Assembly: GCA_965248255.1 (NCBI GenBank)
Contig: CBDFIW010000003.1
Coordinates: 1,860,001-1,924,000, forward strand
Direction: 5' to 3'
DNA length: 64,000 nucleotides
Source: JAKZVK01 sp965248255
Lineage (GTDB): Bacteria; Acidobacteriota; Terriglobia; Bryobacterales; UBA6623
The notes under the pieces are model-generated. The model made no database searches, had not been told where the DNA came from, and saw nothing but the letters and a program-made list of their open reading frames with translations. The stretch's first letter is position 1; every line of letters begins with the position of its first letter. This document shows positions 36,012 to 46,558 of the stretch, piece after piece. A program made the position numbers and the translations under genes.

Positions 36012-37397
36012 TTACGGTCGAATCACCGACCCATCCTGCCGCCGCGTCGAACCCCAGTGGTAATCAAACGGCGTAGGCAGACGGTCCGGTGAATACTTCG
36101 CCACGACCTGCTCGTTCAGTTCAACCCCCCAACCCGGCTTCTCATTCACCCAGAAGTAGCCATCCTTGAGCACGGGACAGCCCGGGAACACCTCCTGCGT
36201 CTCCGGCGGGAACACCGTGCGCTCTTGGATGCCGAAGTTGTAGCAGGCCAGGTCGAGCGCGACGTTGGCGCAATGGCCGATCGGCGAAACATCCCCCGGC
36301 CCGTGCCACGCCGTCCGGACACCGAACCACTCACACAGGGCCGCGAGCTTCCGTGCCGGGCTCAGGCCCCCGATCTGTGAGATGTGCACCCGCATGTAGT
36401 CGATCAGCCGGTCGGTCACCAACCCGATGAATTCGTGCGGGCTGTTGAACAGCTCGCCCATGGCGATCGGTGTCGTTGTGTTGGCGCGGATGTGCTTGAA
36501 GTAGCCGATCTGCTCCGGCGCCAGCGGATCCTCGATGAAGAACGGCCGATACTCCTCGAGCCGCTTACAGAGATAGAGCGCCTGGTCGGGCGACACCCGC
36601 TCATGCACGTCGTGCAGCAACTCGATCTCATCCCCGAGTGTCAGGCGCATGTGCTCGAACAGCTTGGGGATGATGCGCACGTAGGGGCCCGGCTCATAGA
36701 CGCGCTCCCGCGGCGGCCCGGCCGGCGGCGGCGGAAGATCATCTGTGCCGCCCGACGCTGCCCCCGCCGACCCGCGTCTCGCCCCGTAGTTCGCCATACC
36801 CGGAATCCCCACCTGGATCCGCACGTGGCGATAGCCCTCTTCGATGAAGCCACGGGCCATGTCTTCGACTTGCTTGAAGCTCGACCCCGAGGCGTGGGCG
36901 TAGCAGTCGGCCGCCATGCGCGTCTTGCCGCCAAGCAACTGGTAGACGGGCATGTTGGCGCGCTTGCCCTTGATGTCCCATAGCGCCTGGTCGACGCCGC
37001 TCATGGCGTTGTAGAGCACCGGCCCGTTGCGCCAGTACGAGCTGACGTACATCGACTGCCAGATGTCTTCGATGTGATCGGGGTCTTTGCCCATCAGGAA
37101 GGGAGCGAGGAACTCGTCCACCGCGGTCACGACGGCCTTGGCACGCTGATTGAAGGTGGCGCAACCCAGCCCATAGAGTCCCGGCTCGCTCGTATCCACC
37201 TTCACCACCGTCAAGCGGATGCTCGGCGCGGCCACCAGTACGGCCTTGACGCCGGTGATCTTGAGTGGCGGCAGCCCGCGCCGAGCCTGCGCCTCCTGCG
37301 GGCTCGGCGTGAACGCCAACGCCCGGTTCCCCATCAGTGCCCCGAGATTCAACGCTGCGCCCCCGGCCACGGTCTTCATCAAGTCGCGCCTGTTCAT
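36012..37397 (-). CDS. Exported enolase-superfamily enzyme (mannonate dehydratase/RspA-like)
   Basis: The 461-residue protein starts with a Tat-like leader (MNRRDLMKTVAGGAALNLGAL). The enolase-superfamily capping and barrel domains follow, with DVHER, FIEDPLAPEQ and GELFNSP carrying the metal-binding and catalytic acids, and WHGPGDVSPIGH typical of the ManD/RspA branch. Members dehydrate sugar acids such as D-mannonate. The leader implies action outside the cytoplasm, which is unusual. About 25 residues inserted after YGARRGSAG are low complexity. Confidence 0.85.
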   Translation of the reverse strand: MNRRDLMKTVAGGAALNLGALMGNRALAFTPSPQEAQARRGLPPLKITGVKAVLVAAPSIRLTVVKVDTSEPGLYGLGCATFNQRAKAVVTAVDEFLAPFLMGKDPDHIEDIWQSMYVSSYWRNGPVLYNAMSGVDQALWDIKGKRANMPVYQLLGGKTRMAADCYAHASGSSFKQVEDMARGFIEEGYRHVRIQVGIPGMANYGARRGSAGAASGGTDDLPPPPAGPPRERVYEPGPYVRIIPKLFEHMRLTLGDEIELLHDVHERVSPDQALYLCKRLEEYRPFFIEDPLAPEQIGYFKHIRANTTTPIAMGELFNSPHEFIGLVTDRLIDYMRVHISQIGGLSPARKLAALCEWFGVRTAWHGPGDVSPIGHCANVALDLACYNFGIQERTVFPPETQEVFPGCPVLKDGYFWVNEKPGWGVELNEQVVAKYSPDRLPTPFDYHWGSTRRQDGSVIRP

Positions 37398-37523
37398 GAG
37401 TCATCCTCCGTTCCAAGTTGGTCTGAATATCATCGAGTATGGTCCGACCCTCCGCAACCCAGCCGCAACTGATTGGCGCGGAGGTGACGCTCTACGTTGC
37501 TCATACTGGACAGGCTCCCTACC

Positions 37524-38486
<963 letters not shown>

Positions 38487-38589
38487 TACAGCGTTTCACG
38501 AGTTCGGTGACGTATCCGAGAGGGGCATCTGCCATCCTGGACGTCTCGGGCATGGCAAGCCGGAAGGTAACCGCATTTGCGAACACTAA

Positions 38590-39876
38590 TCAGTTCAGCT
38601 GACGATAGACGGACAGGGTCTCCTCCGCCATGCGCCGGTTGCTGAAGTGGGCGTGGACAGCCCGCCGGCCCTGGCGGCCCATCTGACTGGCCTCTTCGGG
38701 GTTCTCTAGCAACTGGGCGAGGCAATCGGTCAAGTCTTCGACGTTCTCCGGCTCGAAGAGCAACCCACCGCCCGTGGCATCAATCCACTCGGGAAACACG
38801 CCCAGACGCGGCTCGACCACCGGGACGCCGCCAGCCAACGCCTCGAGAACATACGCACCCTTGGGGGCCCGATAGCAAGCCGGCACGCAAAGCACATCGA
38901 GGCTCTTGAGGAAGTTGAGCTTTCGATCGCGGTCGATCGAGCCCAGATATTCGAAATCGGCTTCAAACCCCCACTCACGGACACGTTGCCTTACTCGGTC
39001 GAGATACGTCTCGTGCTCTGCTCCAAGCCAGCCGGCTACCCGCAGGCGGATGCGGCACCCTCCCGCCGGCTGCCGCGATCTCAGCTCGCGAACCGCTTCG
39101 GCCAGCAGGTGCAGTCCTTTTTCCGGACAGACCCGAGCCAGATAACCCACCACGAACTCGGTTGTGTCGCTTCGTCCCTCGCCTTCGAAGCCGCTCAGAT
39201 CGATGCCGGGATGCACCACGCGGATCTCCTTTTTTTCCACACCGAGCAGCGGCGCCATGGCCGCGGCATGATCAAGACACGGCGAGACAAGCACGTCCAC
39301 TGCCTCGGCCGCCTTGCGTAGCAGTTCAAACGCCCTCTCTCGATGCGGCGACGGGAGGTTCGAGAGAAAGTAATCCTCGCCCTGAAGCGAGCAAACTACC
39401 GGGACCTTGAGCTGCGCCTGAATAGCGGGCGCAATGCCTCCGAGCATAGAGTTCGTCAGGTGGACGACGTCGGGCCGCCACGACCCCAACCAGTCAACTA
39501 AGCGACCGACCTCCTTCGCGTGAGGCCCCTCGGCCCCCTCGAGAACGGAGACCGTCAGCGCACCCAGTTTCTCGGGCTGCGTTTTGACGGCGCGCTTTGC
39601 CGCCCACCGCAGCAACGCCGGATGGTCCCACAGCCGGTCGAAAACGCGAGGCGTATGCCGGAACAAAGGGAGGTAACGCTGCAGGTAGATGTTGATCCCG
39701 CCTAGGAAGACGCGGTCGAGGCTGACGTTCTCCTCGTCGGTGCGAATCGGTGTGTAAGTCGGGATGAGTTGAACGTCGTGTCCGAGCGACAGCAGAGCGC
39801 GGGCCAGTGTGTTGTCACGCAGACAGTTGCCGCAGATCATCCCCCCGGCGCCCGCCGTAATGTAGGCGATCTTCAT
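38590..39876 (-). CDS. Family 4 glycosyltransferase
   Basis: The 428-residue GT-B protein starts MKIAYITAGAGGMICGNCLRDN, a glycine-rich donor loop, at 39876. The C-terminal domain has GYLARVCPEKGLHLLAEA and the donor-site APKGAYVLEALAGGVPVVEPRLG with EALA(x)GxPVV glutamates. It probably adds a sugar to a lipid- or polymer-linked acceptor. An upstream in-frame extension (24 residues) is rejected because the preferred N-terminus is the family standard. Confidence 0.9.
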   Translation of the reverse strand: MKIAYITAGAGGMICGNCLRDNTLARALLSLGHDVQLIPTYTPIRTDEENVSLDRVFLGGINIYLQRYLPLFRHTPRVFDRLWDHPALLRWAAKRAVKTQPEKLGALTVSVLEGAEGPHAKEVGRLVDWLGSWRPDVVHLTNSMLGGIAPAIQAQLKVPVVCSLQGEDYFLSNLPSPHRERAFELLRKAAEAVDVLVSPCLDHAAAMAPLLGVEKKEIRVVHPGIDLSGFEGEGRSDTTEFVVGYLARVCPEKGLHLLAEAVRELRSRQPAGGCRIRLRVAGWLGAEHETYLDRVRQRVREWGFEADFEYLGSIDRDRKLNFLKSLDVLCVPACYRAPKGAYVLEALAGGVPVVEPRLGVFPEWIDATGGGLLFEPENVEDLTDCLAQLLENPEEASQMGRQGRRAVHAHFSNRRMAEETLSVYRQLN

Positions 39877-40111
39877 GGCAGCTCCCGACGTGGCGCACGC
39901 CCGTGGCGTGCCGAGCCGAGCCGCGCTAGGCTCTTGTCCCACATGCACCGAACCCTCACTAGAAACACACTATCGCCTCCGCGACCGCCGCGAAGCGGCG
40001 TTTGGATGTTCGCGCTGGGGCGAAGCCCGTCAGGGCGCAATCTTGAGAATGCACCCATTCAGACTGGGAACCCTGAGGGACGTTGAAAGAACCGCGACCT
40101 GCCGACTCTCT

Positions 40112-41674
40112 TCAGTCCGCCGCCGCCCCGGCTTCGAGCGGAACACGAGAGGAATCAAGCCTAGATGGGAAGAACCTCCGCAGCGTCCTCTCCGACGGCG
40201 CGGTCGTGGCCAGCGATACCCCGACCATCGCCGCCAACGACGCCGCGAAGATGGTCGCCGCCGGCATCATGCCGAGGAAGAGAAACTCACGATTCACGCC
40301 ATAGCCGCTCTCTCGGAACAGCAAGAGCCACACGACGGCCATCGTCAACACCGACGCGATCGCGCCCGCCTTCGTCGAGCGCCGCCAGTAGAGGGAGAGG
40401 AACACCAGCGGGAACAAGCTTGCGAAGCCGCTGAAGCACCACACGCCCAACGTGAAAACCGCCCGCGGTTCGGCCAGCGAGAGCAGATAGGTGATCCCGA
40501 CGATCGCAATGATGAAGATCCGCGCAAGCTTCACACGTTGCTTGTCATCAAAGCGCTCCCCACCGAAGTGATGAATCACGATGTCGTTGGTAAACATCGT
40601 GCCCAGGCAGAAGAACTGCGAATCGAGCGACGACATGATCGCCGCCAGAATCCCCGCACCCAGCAGGCCCCCCAGCGCCGGGCCGGTGAGCTTGGCGACC
40701 ATGATGGCGAGTTCGGTGTTCGGTCGCGCGCCTTCGGGCACGATGAGCGACCCGTCCCCCATCGTCGCTGCCGTCGCCCACACGCCGATCAGCACGCACG
40801 GCACCCACACCAGCATGATGAAGATCGGGTGTGCGACCACCGTCAGCCGGAATGCCTTCGCCGACCGCGCCGTCAGCCAATGCTGGAACAGGTGCGGGAA
40901 CATCCCCACCGACAGCGGGATAAAGCAGTACGTCAGGAAGTGTAGCTGCGTGATCTCCTCGCCCCGCATCAAGCGCTCGGGATGGGTCGCGAGCACTTTC
41001 TCGCTCGCCGCCGAGAGCCCGCCCAGCGCCGAAGCAATCACCCAGAAGGCGATAAAGCCCGTCACCATGAACACGCACGTCTGAAACGTATTCGCCCAGG
41101 CGGCAGCTCGCAACCCGCCGTAGAAGATGTAGACCAGGACGACGACGCAAATCACGAGCCCGGTCAGCCACGGAGGCACCGCGCCGCCAGTTTCCGTAAA
41201 GATCTCCGGCGCAGCGCCCCGCGTCAGGGCCAGGACCACGGCGCGCGCTCCCAGCAGCCCAGTCAGCAGATAGGGGATGACGAGGCCGACGAGGATCGGA
41301 AACAGCATCGTCCCGAGGGCATCACTTTCAAAGCGGCTGCGGAAATACTGCACCTGCGTGACGAACCCGCAGCGCTTGCCGATCGCCCACAGTTTGATCC
41401 CCACGAAGAAGAACACCGCCGCGTGAATCAGCCCCGACCACGACGCCATCATGCCGTAGACGCCGATGCCGGCCCGATAGGCCTCGCCCGAACTGCCCAC
41501 AAGGGCGAACGCAGTCATCGTGGTCCCGAACACCGACATCAGCAGGATCACCGGACCGATCGAGTGGCTCGCCAGGAAGTAGTCCTTCGCCGTGCCGCGG
41601 AAGAACCGGTTGCTCAGCAGCGCCAGGCCCAGCAACAGGCACAGGTAGGCCGCCATCACGACGAGCTGCGTCAT
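40112..41674 (-). CDS. Sodium:solute symporter (SSS family)
   Basis: The 520-residue protein has about 13 hydrophobic helices and SSS features such as DYFLASHSIGPVILLMSVFGTTMTAF, VQYFRSRF, and FYGGLRAAAWANTFQTCVFMVTG. It imports an organic solute with Na+. Its start overlaps the stop of the DUF3311 gene by 4 bp, a known pairing in which the small protein is the transporter's partner. Neighbouring sugar-acid enzymes suggest a carbohydrate or organic-acid substrate, but this is inference. Confidence 0.9.
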   Translation of the reverse strand: MTQLVVMAAYLCLLLGLALLSNRFFRGTAKDYFLASHSIGPVILLMSVFGTTMTAFALVGSSGEAYRAGIGVYGMMASWSGLIHAAVFFFVGIKLWAIGKRCGFVTQVQYFRSRFESDALGTMLFPILVGLVIPYLLTGLLGARAVVLALTRGAAPEIFTETGGAVPPWLTGLVICVVVLVYIFYGGLRAAAWANTFQTCVFMVTGFIAFWVIASALGGLSAASEKVLATHPERLMRGEEITQLHFLTYCFIPLSVGMFPHLFQHWLTARSAKAFRLTVVAHPIFIMLVWVPCVLIGVWATAATMGDGSLIVPEGARPNTELAIMVAKLTGPALGGLLGAGILAAIMSSLDSQFFCLGTMFTNDIVIHHFGGERFDDKQRVKLARIFIIAIVGITYLLSLAEPRAVFTLGVWCFSGFASLFPLVFLSLYWRRSTKAGAIASVLTMAVVWLLLFRESGYGVNREFLFLGMMPAATIFAASLAAMVGVSLATTAPSERTLRRFFPSRLDSSRVPLEAGAAAD

Positions 41675-41946
41675 CCGGCGGAGCCCTCCTCACCCTTAGC
41701 GAACTCGTCCCCGCCGCCTTCGGCGAGATCTTCTGTGGCGCCTTCGGCAAAGGCCTCCACATCATGGGGCCAGGCGTAGGAGAGCGCCAGGTACCAAAGG
41801 AAGGCGGCCATCAGCGAGTAGAGCGCGTGATAGGCCAGCCCCACCGGCAGAAAGCCGAACACCAGCTCGGTCGAGTCCCAATACCAGAAGTCCTGGTGTA
41901 GGACGCCGAGCCCGATCAGCGCGGCATACACGCCTTTCTTCTTCAT
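41671..41946 (-). CDS. DUF3311 small membrane protein (SSS partner)
   Basis: The 91-residue protein starts MKKKGVYAALIGLGVLHQDFWYWD with the DUF3311 pattern (H-x-DFW…FGFLPVGLAYHALYSLMAAFLWYLAL), giving two helices. The acidic tail is extended. It overlaps the symporter start by 4 bp, so the two are translationally coupled. Confidence 0.88.
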   Translation of the reverse strand: MKKKGVYAALIGLGVLHQDFWYWDSTELVFGFLPVGLAYHALYSLMAAFLWYLALSYAWPHDVEAFAEGATEDLAEGGGDEFAKGEEGSAG

Positions 41947-42372
41947 CGCGAACCCTGAGCGGCCGGTGCCTGCGACAGGCACCGCTTGAGCAGGACTAGT
42001 CTAGCATACTGCATCCGCCGTCCTCCTATGCTCCTTTTTGCCGTTCGAACAGGCGCCGATCTTCGATACCGAGCGGCGACAGCCATACAGTGCCCCAGCT
42101 GGCCGGTTTCCGACTTCCCTGTCAACAGAGTTCTGAAAGGCCCCTCTTGGAAAGTCGAAAATCTGAGCCAAACTGAAAATTCCACTTCATTTAACACGAC
42201 GACAGTGGTAGCCCGTCAACGGCCCCACAGAATCTACCTCTGAGTTATGACGGCAAAGAGGGAGACTCTTGCTGCTGATGGATGCGGCCAAGCAATGGCT
42301 TTCACTCGGTGGGTCCCGCCGCCCCGGTGAAGCACGCCACTAGCAGCCCATGCTGGGGCCCAGGAGCTGCCG
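41947..42372. other. Intergenic region, no gene seen
   Basis: This ~425-bp gap separates the divergent DUF3311 and DUF1353-like genes. Only short unconvincing reading frames occur. A locally A/T-richer stretch near 42150-42200 may hold a promoter. No repeat family seen elsewhere in the window was recognised. Confidence 0.5.
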
Positions 42373-42855
42373 ATGGCACAACTACTCAACTGGATCTTCG
42401 TTCTCGACCAGGACTATACCTTGAACGTCAAATCACACCTCACCGAGAACATCCCGGACGGATGTGCATTCGAGGACCACAAAGGGGAGCGCCGCCTTGA
42501 AATTCACCCCGACGGCACTGCGAAGGTGCTGTCTCAATACGCGTGGGATGGCTGCACACCCAAGTTCGCCATTTGGGATGTGGTGTTCGGCACGCCCGAC
42601 GGCATGCCAAACGCCACGACGAAGAAGCCGAAAACCTACTACGCATCGCTCGTGCACGATGCGCTGTACCAGTTTCTCGACGCCGGTTTGCCGATGTCCC
42701 GGCACAGTGCCGACCGGGTCTTTCTTGAGCTTCTGGATCGTGGCCGGTTCCGTCCCAGGTGGATTTATTACGCGGCCGTTCGAGCCTTCGGTGGGATCGC
42801 TCGCTTGTACACCCGATGGAAACGTGATTATCACGGCAAGAGAGTGCCCCTCTAG
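42373..42855 (+). CDS. DUF1353-like protein
   Basis: The 160-residue protein contains SQYAWDGCTPK, GTPDG and YYASLVHDALYQFLDAG, then a C-terminal helix with YYAAVRAFGG. The histidine/aspartate pair HDALYQ following a WDG(A/C)S/TP-type loop is characteristic of the DUF1353 family, often found in phages and accessory regions. No enzymatic function is established. It is isolated here, facing a mutarotase-like gene. Confidence 0.65.
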   Translation: MAQLLNWIFVLDQDYTLNVKSHLTENIPDGCAFEDHKGERRLEIHPDGTAKVLSQYAWDGCTPKFAIWDVVFGTPDGMPNATTKKPKTYYASLVHDALYQFLDAGLPMSRHSADRVFLELLDRGRFRPRWIYYAAVRAFGGIARLYTRWKRDYHGKRVPL

Positions 42856-42923
42856 CAGCCCGGTTTCGGCTCCGTTTCCCGATTGCGAGTTGGTTTCGGG
42901 GCGGACCCCGCCCGCGACAGCGG

Positions 42924-44009
42924 CTACGACGGAATCTCGAGACCGCCGTCCCCGGTGATCACCCCGTGCTCCCAGATCACTTCCTGGACCTCCCGTGGCG
43001 ACTCGGTGATAAAGAGGCAATACTCGACCGTAACCTTCGACCGCGCGGGGATCCAGCGGTAGCTCGGCTCGCCGAACAGCCGGCCGCGGTCGACCATTTC
43101 CCGCCGCGACCCCGGCATCGGCGACACGCCGAACTCCATCCCGCGCGTGAGCGACCGCCCGTTCCAGGGCGACGTCTTGCGCAGGTGGTTCTCCTCCCAG
43201 ATGCCGAGCCAGGGGAAATCCCGCCGCCGCCAGATGTAACCGAACAGCGTCCGGGTGTCGGGATCGTAAGCGGTGAAGAAAGATTGGTCGCGCGAGGGGT
43301 CCATCAACTGCGCGGTGTAGGCGGCGGAGGACGGCCGGTTGGTGAGCGTGCGCAGGTCCTCCGAGCCGCCCCCGTTGAGCGGAACTTGAGGCCAGGCAAA
43401 CTCATCGCCGAACGGGAAGCGATCCTGCCCCTCGGCGAATTCCTTCTCGTAGACCTTCGAGCGCGTGGCCGGCGTGTGGAAGCGCGTCTTGCCCTTCTTG
43501 AGGAAAGGAGGGCCCAGGGTCACGTGCTGCGTCCACCCGACGGGACGGTCGATGTTGCTGAGGTTCTCGGCTGTTTCGTTGATGACGACGGCATGGGCGG
43601 CCGGCGACAACCTCAGACGCCGCTCGATGCGCATGCCGGTTCGGGTGAGCGCGGCGACGGCCCGAATCTCACCCGGCCCGCTCTCGGCTGTCCAATCCGC
43701 CACCGAGGCCTCGCCGTGAGGAGTCAAACCGGCGGCGATTTCGGCCTCGCTGGGCTCGCCGAACAAGTCGAAGCAGAGGTTGTGTCCCGCAATCCCGGCC
43801 AGCAACGGCCCGCCGGGAGGCTGCCCGAACTCGCCGTGGCGCCTCGCATCGTACTGAGAGGGGTCGATGGTCTCCCAAATCGGGTCCCAGAGCGGATTGA
43901 CCCCATTCGATTTCAGCGTGACCGTCGCGATGTGGCCCCCGCCCGGCAGCAAGGTGAGCCGAAGATGGTCGTTCTCGAGTTCGACTTTGCGGCGTTTTCC
44001 GATCCCCAT
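42924..44009 (-). CDS. Galactose-mutarotase-fold protein
   Basis: The 361-residue protein starts near MGIGKRRKVELENDHLRLTLLPGGGHIA, the opening strands of aldose 1-epimerase-like beta-sandwiches. It includes a GHNLCFDLFG segment, GWTQHVTLGPPFL with the conserved histidine, and an AYDPDTRTLFGYIWRR block. It probably binds or epimerises a carbohydrate. It lies 12 bp downstream of the hydroxyacid dehydrogenase on the same strand, suggesting a shared catabolic operon. Confidence 0.75.
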   Translation of the reverse strand: MGIGKRRKVELENDHLRLTLLPGGGHIATVTLKSNGVNPLWDPIWETIDPSQYDARRHGEFGQPPGGPLLAGIAGHNLCFDLFGEPSEAEIAAGLTPHGEASVADWTAESGPGEIRAVAALTRTGMRIERRLRLSPAAHAVVINETAENLSNIDRPVGWTQHVTLGPPFLKKGKTRFHTPATRSKVYEKEFAEGQDRFPFGDEFAWPQVPLNGGGSEDLRTLTNRPSSAAYTAQLMDPSRDQSFFTAYDPDTRTLFGYIWRRRDFPWLGIWEENHLRKTSPWNGRSLTRGMEFGVSPMPGSRREMVDRGRLFGEPSYRWIPARSKVTVEYCLFITESPREVQEVIWEHGVITGDGGLEIPS

Positions 44010-44021
44010 GAGTTCGGTCTC

Positions 44022-44996
44022 CTATGGTCGTACCTCGTGCAGCAGCGGCTTGCCCGCAAGCCCCAGGAAGAGATTCTCGACCGACATTCGCGACATCTCG
44101 CGGCGGGTTTCGATCGTAGCACTGCCAAGGTGCGGCACGATGGTCAGGTTATCGAGTTGCAGCAACGGGTGGTCGCGCGGCAGGGGCTCGGGGTCGGTGA
44201 CGTCGAGAGCGGCCGCACCGATCTGGCCGCTCCGCAGAGCCTGGTAGAGCGCGTCGGTGTCGACCACCGCTCCGCGGGCACTATTGATGAGGGTTGCCGT
44301 CGGCTTCATCTTGGAAAGTGTCTCCGCGCTGATCAGTTGGTAGGTCTCGTCGGTCAATGGGCAGCACAGGGTCACGTAATCCGACTGCGCCAACAGCTCG
44401 TCGAGCGAGGCGTACTGCACGCCCAGATCCGCCTCTGCCTGCTCGCGCCGCCTACGATTGTGATAGAGCACCTTCATGTCGAACGCCCGTGCGCGCTTGG
44501 CGACCTGGCTTCCGATGGCGCCCATCCCAATGATCCCCAAGGTGCGGTGGTGCACTTCGCGGCCCAGCATGTAGGCCGGATCGTAGCGGGTGAACTCGGG
44601 TGACCGAGCGTAGCGGTCTCCGGTGACAACCAGCCGCGCGGAGGCCAACATCAGCGTCATGGCCATGTCCGCCGTAGCGCCATCGAGGATGCTCGGCGTG
44701 TTGCCGACCGGGATGCCGCGCGCCGCGGCGTCGGCCACGTTGATGTGGTCCACGCCGACGCCGTAGTTGCTGATGACCCGTACGTCCGGCAACCGGTCGA
44801 GCATAGCGCCGTTGAGAGTCAGGTGCCCGTAGGTGTAAATACCGTCCACCTTGTCGGTCGACCCCGTTTCTGTCGTCTCCCAGGGAAGCAGTTCTAGACG
44901 GTCGTCCATGAAACCGAGGACGGTATCGTCCAAGGGGCCGTCGGCGATGACTTTCGGCCGTGGATCGTTTGATAGCTGAGAGCTCGATTCCGGCAT
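44022..44996 (-). CDS. D-2-hydroxyacid dehydrogenase (NAD/NADP-dependent)
   Basis: The 324-residue protein starts at the ATG 44994-44996 (MPESSSQLSN). It has NYGVGVDHINV, the nucleotide loop GIIGMGAIGSQVAKRARAF, INSARGAVVDTDAL with the catalytic Arg, a Glu in VTDPEPLP and the catalytic His in IVPHLGSATIET. It resembles glyoxylate/hydroxypyruvate reductases. A 5' extension through 45086 is encoded by the adjacent MITE and is not native; the MITE supplies the promoter-proximal DNA. Confidence 0.92.
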   Translation of the reverse strand: MPESSSQLSNDPRPKVIADGPLDDTVLGFMDDRLELLPWETTETGSTDKVDGIYTYGHLTLNGAMLDRLPDVRVISNYGVGVDHINVADAAARGIPVGNTPSILDGATADMAMTLMLASARLVVTGDRYARSPEFTRYDPAYMLGREVHHRTLGIIGMGAIGSQVAKRARAFDMKVLYHNRRRREQAEADLGVQYASLDELLAQSDYVTLCCPLTDETYQLISAETLSKMKPTATLINSARGAVVDTDALYQALRSGQIGAAALDVTDPEPLPRDHPLLQLDNLTIVPHLGSATIETRREMSRMSVENLFLGLAGKPLLHEVRP

Positions 44997-45010
44997 GGGC
45001 GAGTGCGCTA

Positions 45011-45123
45011 GTGGGCTGTCACAGCAATTCCTTGGGCATCGCAATGTCCATAGCGCGTGTAGGGGCGGGCCCCTGTGCCCGCCCACATGCTGTCATTGCT
45101 AGTTTTTCTTTGCAACAGCTCAC
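45011..45123. mobile_element. MITE copy B (113 bp)
   Basis: The left end is GTGGGCTGTCACAG, preceded by TA at 45009-45010, and the right end is inverted GTGAGCTGTTGCAAAG, followed by TA at 45124-45125. The interior palindrome GGGGCGGGCCCCTGTGCCCGCCC-like is shared with copies A and C. Its right terminus forms part of the CTAG used as target by the adjoining IS5. Confidence 0.85.
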
Positions 45124-45126
45124 TAG

Positions 45127-45954
45127 GGCGTGTTAACACTAACGTAGGGTATCGAAACGTAGAGCCTCGACGATGAGGGCGAAGTGGGGGAAGGCGAGGA
45201 ACATGACGTCGAGCTTGTCGAAGCGGGAGAAGATGCGGCGGAATCCCTTGAGCCGTCGGAAGAGTCTCTCGATCTCGTTGCGGCGGCGATAGAGCGCTCG
45301 GTCGTATTCCCACGGCTCCAGGCGGGTGCGCCGAGGCGGCACGACGGGAATCCATCCGAAATCCAAAGCCAGTTGGCGTGTCTGATCGTCCTCATAGGCG
45401 CCGTCCATCAGCAGCGGCAGCGGCTCGGGCAGTGGCCCCAGACCACCGAGCAGTTCGCGGCCCTGCTGGGCGTCGTGCGCTTGGCCGGGCGAGAGAGCGA
45501 AGGTTATCGCCGTTCGAGCATTTGCGGCAACCATATGAATCTTGGTGGTCCATCCGCCGCGGGATTTGCCGATCGCTTGCGGACCGTTTTTTTTAACGCG
45601 CCCGTGCCGTCGGGATGAACCTTCACGATGGTCGAGTCCATTGACACGGCTTCGATTCGGATGCGGACCAGCTGCTCGCGCTGCAGTTTCTCGAAGACGG
45701 CGTCGAGCACGCCGTTCTTCGACCAGCGGTTCATGCGGGTATAAATGGTGTGCCAGTTACCGAAGCGTTTAGGCAAGCCGCGCCATTTGCAGCCCTGCTC
45801 GGCGACATACAACATGGCGTTCAAAACCGTGAGGTTCGGCAGGCTCACATTGCCGCGCTGGCGGGGCAGGACCGGCTCGATGCGGCGGTATTGCTGCTCG
45901 GTGATCTCCATACCTCCGAGTATAGCAGCTTTTGCGACTTAGTGTTAACACGCC
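45127..45954 (-). mobile_element. IS5-family (IS427-like) element, copy 2, apparently intact
   Basis: The same 15-bp terminal repeats as copy 1 are flanked by CTAG duplications at 45123-45126 and 45955-45958. It is 828 bp, 15 bp longer than copy 1 because of a small insertion next to the transposase stop. It landed precisely at the right end of MITE copy B. Confidence 0.92.
45139..45911 (-). CDS. IS5-family transposase, made by -1 frameshifting on A8
   Basis: The first frame (45504-45911) encodes MEITEQQYRRIEPVLP through SMDSTIVKVHPDG. A slippery run of eight A residues (T8 on the plus strand, 45587-45594) precedes the switch. The -1 frame gives GPQAIGKSRGGWTTKIHMVA, then LMDGAYEDD and RNEIERLFRRLKGFRRI. 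The joined protein has the DDE set of IS5/IS427 transposases. Compared with copy 1 the reading after the A-run is unbroken. The C-terminus has five extra codons from the 15-bp insertion. Confidence 0.88.
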
Positions 45955-46550
45955 CTAGCATTGGCCTCTTGAAGTTCGGGCGCTTACGAGGAGCACTGGA
46001 TCAGGCGTGGCGCGCGCCTTGGAAATAACTCAAGCGGCGTTGGCATGGCCTGCTGCGTCGAGCAATGCGTGTAGGCTTGTATAGTCCTTCCAGGGCTCCT
46101 CGTGTTCGGTCATCGCCTTCTCGGCAAACGGCCCTCAGGGCCGCACAATCCTAGCCCACGGATTCATCCGTGGGTCTCGAAAACGCCTACCCCTGACTCG
46201 TTCTCCCCGTTGCTGTTGCTCCTTGCCGGCCGTCGAACGACCGCCCGCAAGGAGCAACAGCAACGGGCCTGTGGCGGCCCTGTGACCGACCCCCATGGAT
46301 GAATCCATGGGCTATTATTGTGGCGCCCGAGTCATGGGCGCTAACGCTCCTGTCCCGGTGTCCTCGCCCGTCCCCACCGCAACTATGATCTCTGGTCCCT
46401 GCGGGGACATCACGAGCACAGATCCAGGCTCCTTCATTGGCATGGTTTTCGTCTGGCAAATGTCCAAACTCCAAACCTCGACCCGGAGATCGACGCTGCC
46501 GGCCAGAGGCCCGCGCCACCCGATCTTTGCAAGCACCCGGCAGATCCCTA
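45955..46550. repeat. Palindromic repeat region, copy 1 (with inserted hairpin)
   Basis: No gene is supported. From about 46095 the block is a direct repeat of 47098-47410. It has a CCCACGGAT/ATCCGTGGG palindrome at 46155-46174, a CCCATGGAT/ATCCATGGG palindrome at 46292-46311, and a GTGGCGCCCGAG..GGGCGC segment. Between the palindromes lie ~118 bp absent from the other copy, containing a long perfect hairpin. Confidence 0.7.
46206..46267. repeat. 21-bp perfect inverted repeat with 20-nt loop
   Basis: The arms at 46206-46226 and 46247-46267 are exact reverse complements beginning CCCGTTGCTGTTGCTCC, enclosing a GC-rich loop. It is unique to repeat copy 1. It could be a transposable palindrome inserted into the older repeat, or a strong RNA hairpin. 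Confidence 0.75.
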
Positions 46551-46558
46551 CTATTTTG

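Noticed and set aside
42966..44603. 545-codon plus-strand ORF opposite the mutarotase and dehydrogenase genes
   Set aside because: It spans two real genes on the other strand and has an Arg/Gly-rich composition typical of shadow frames.
46095..46550. Small proteins in the 46-kb repeat region
   Set aside because: The frames are not conserved between the two repeat copies and coincide with palindromes.
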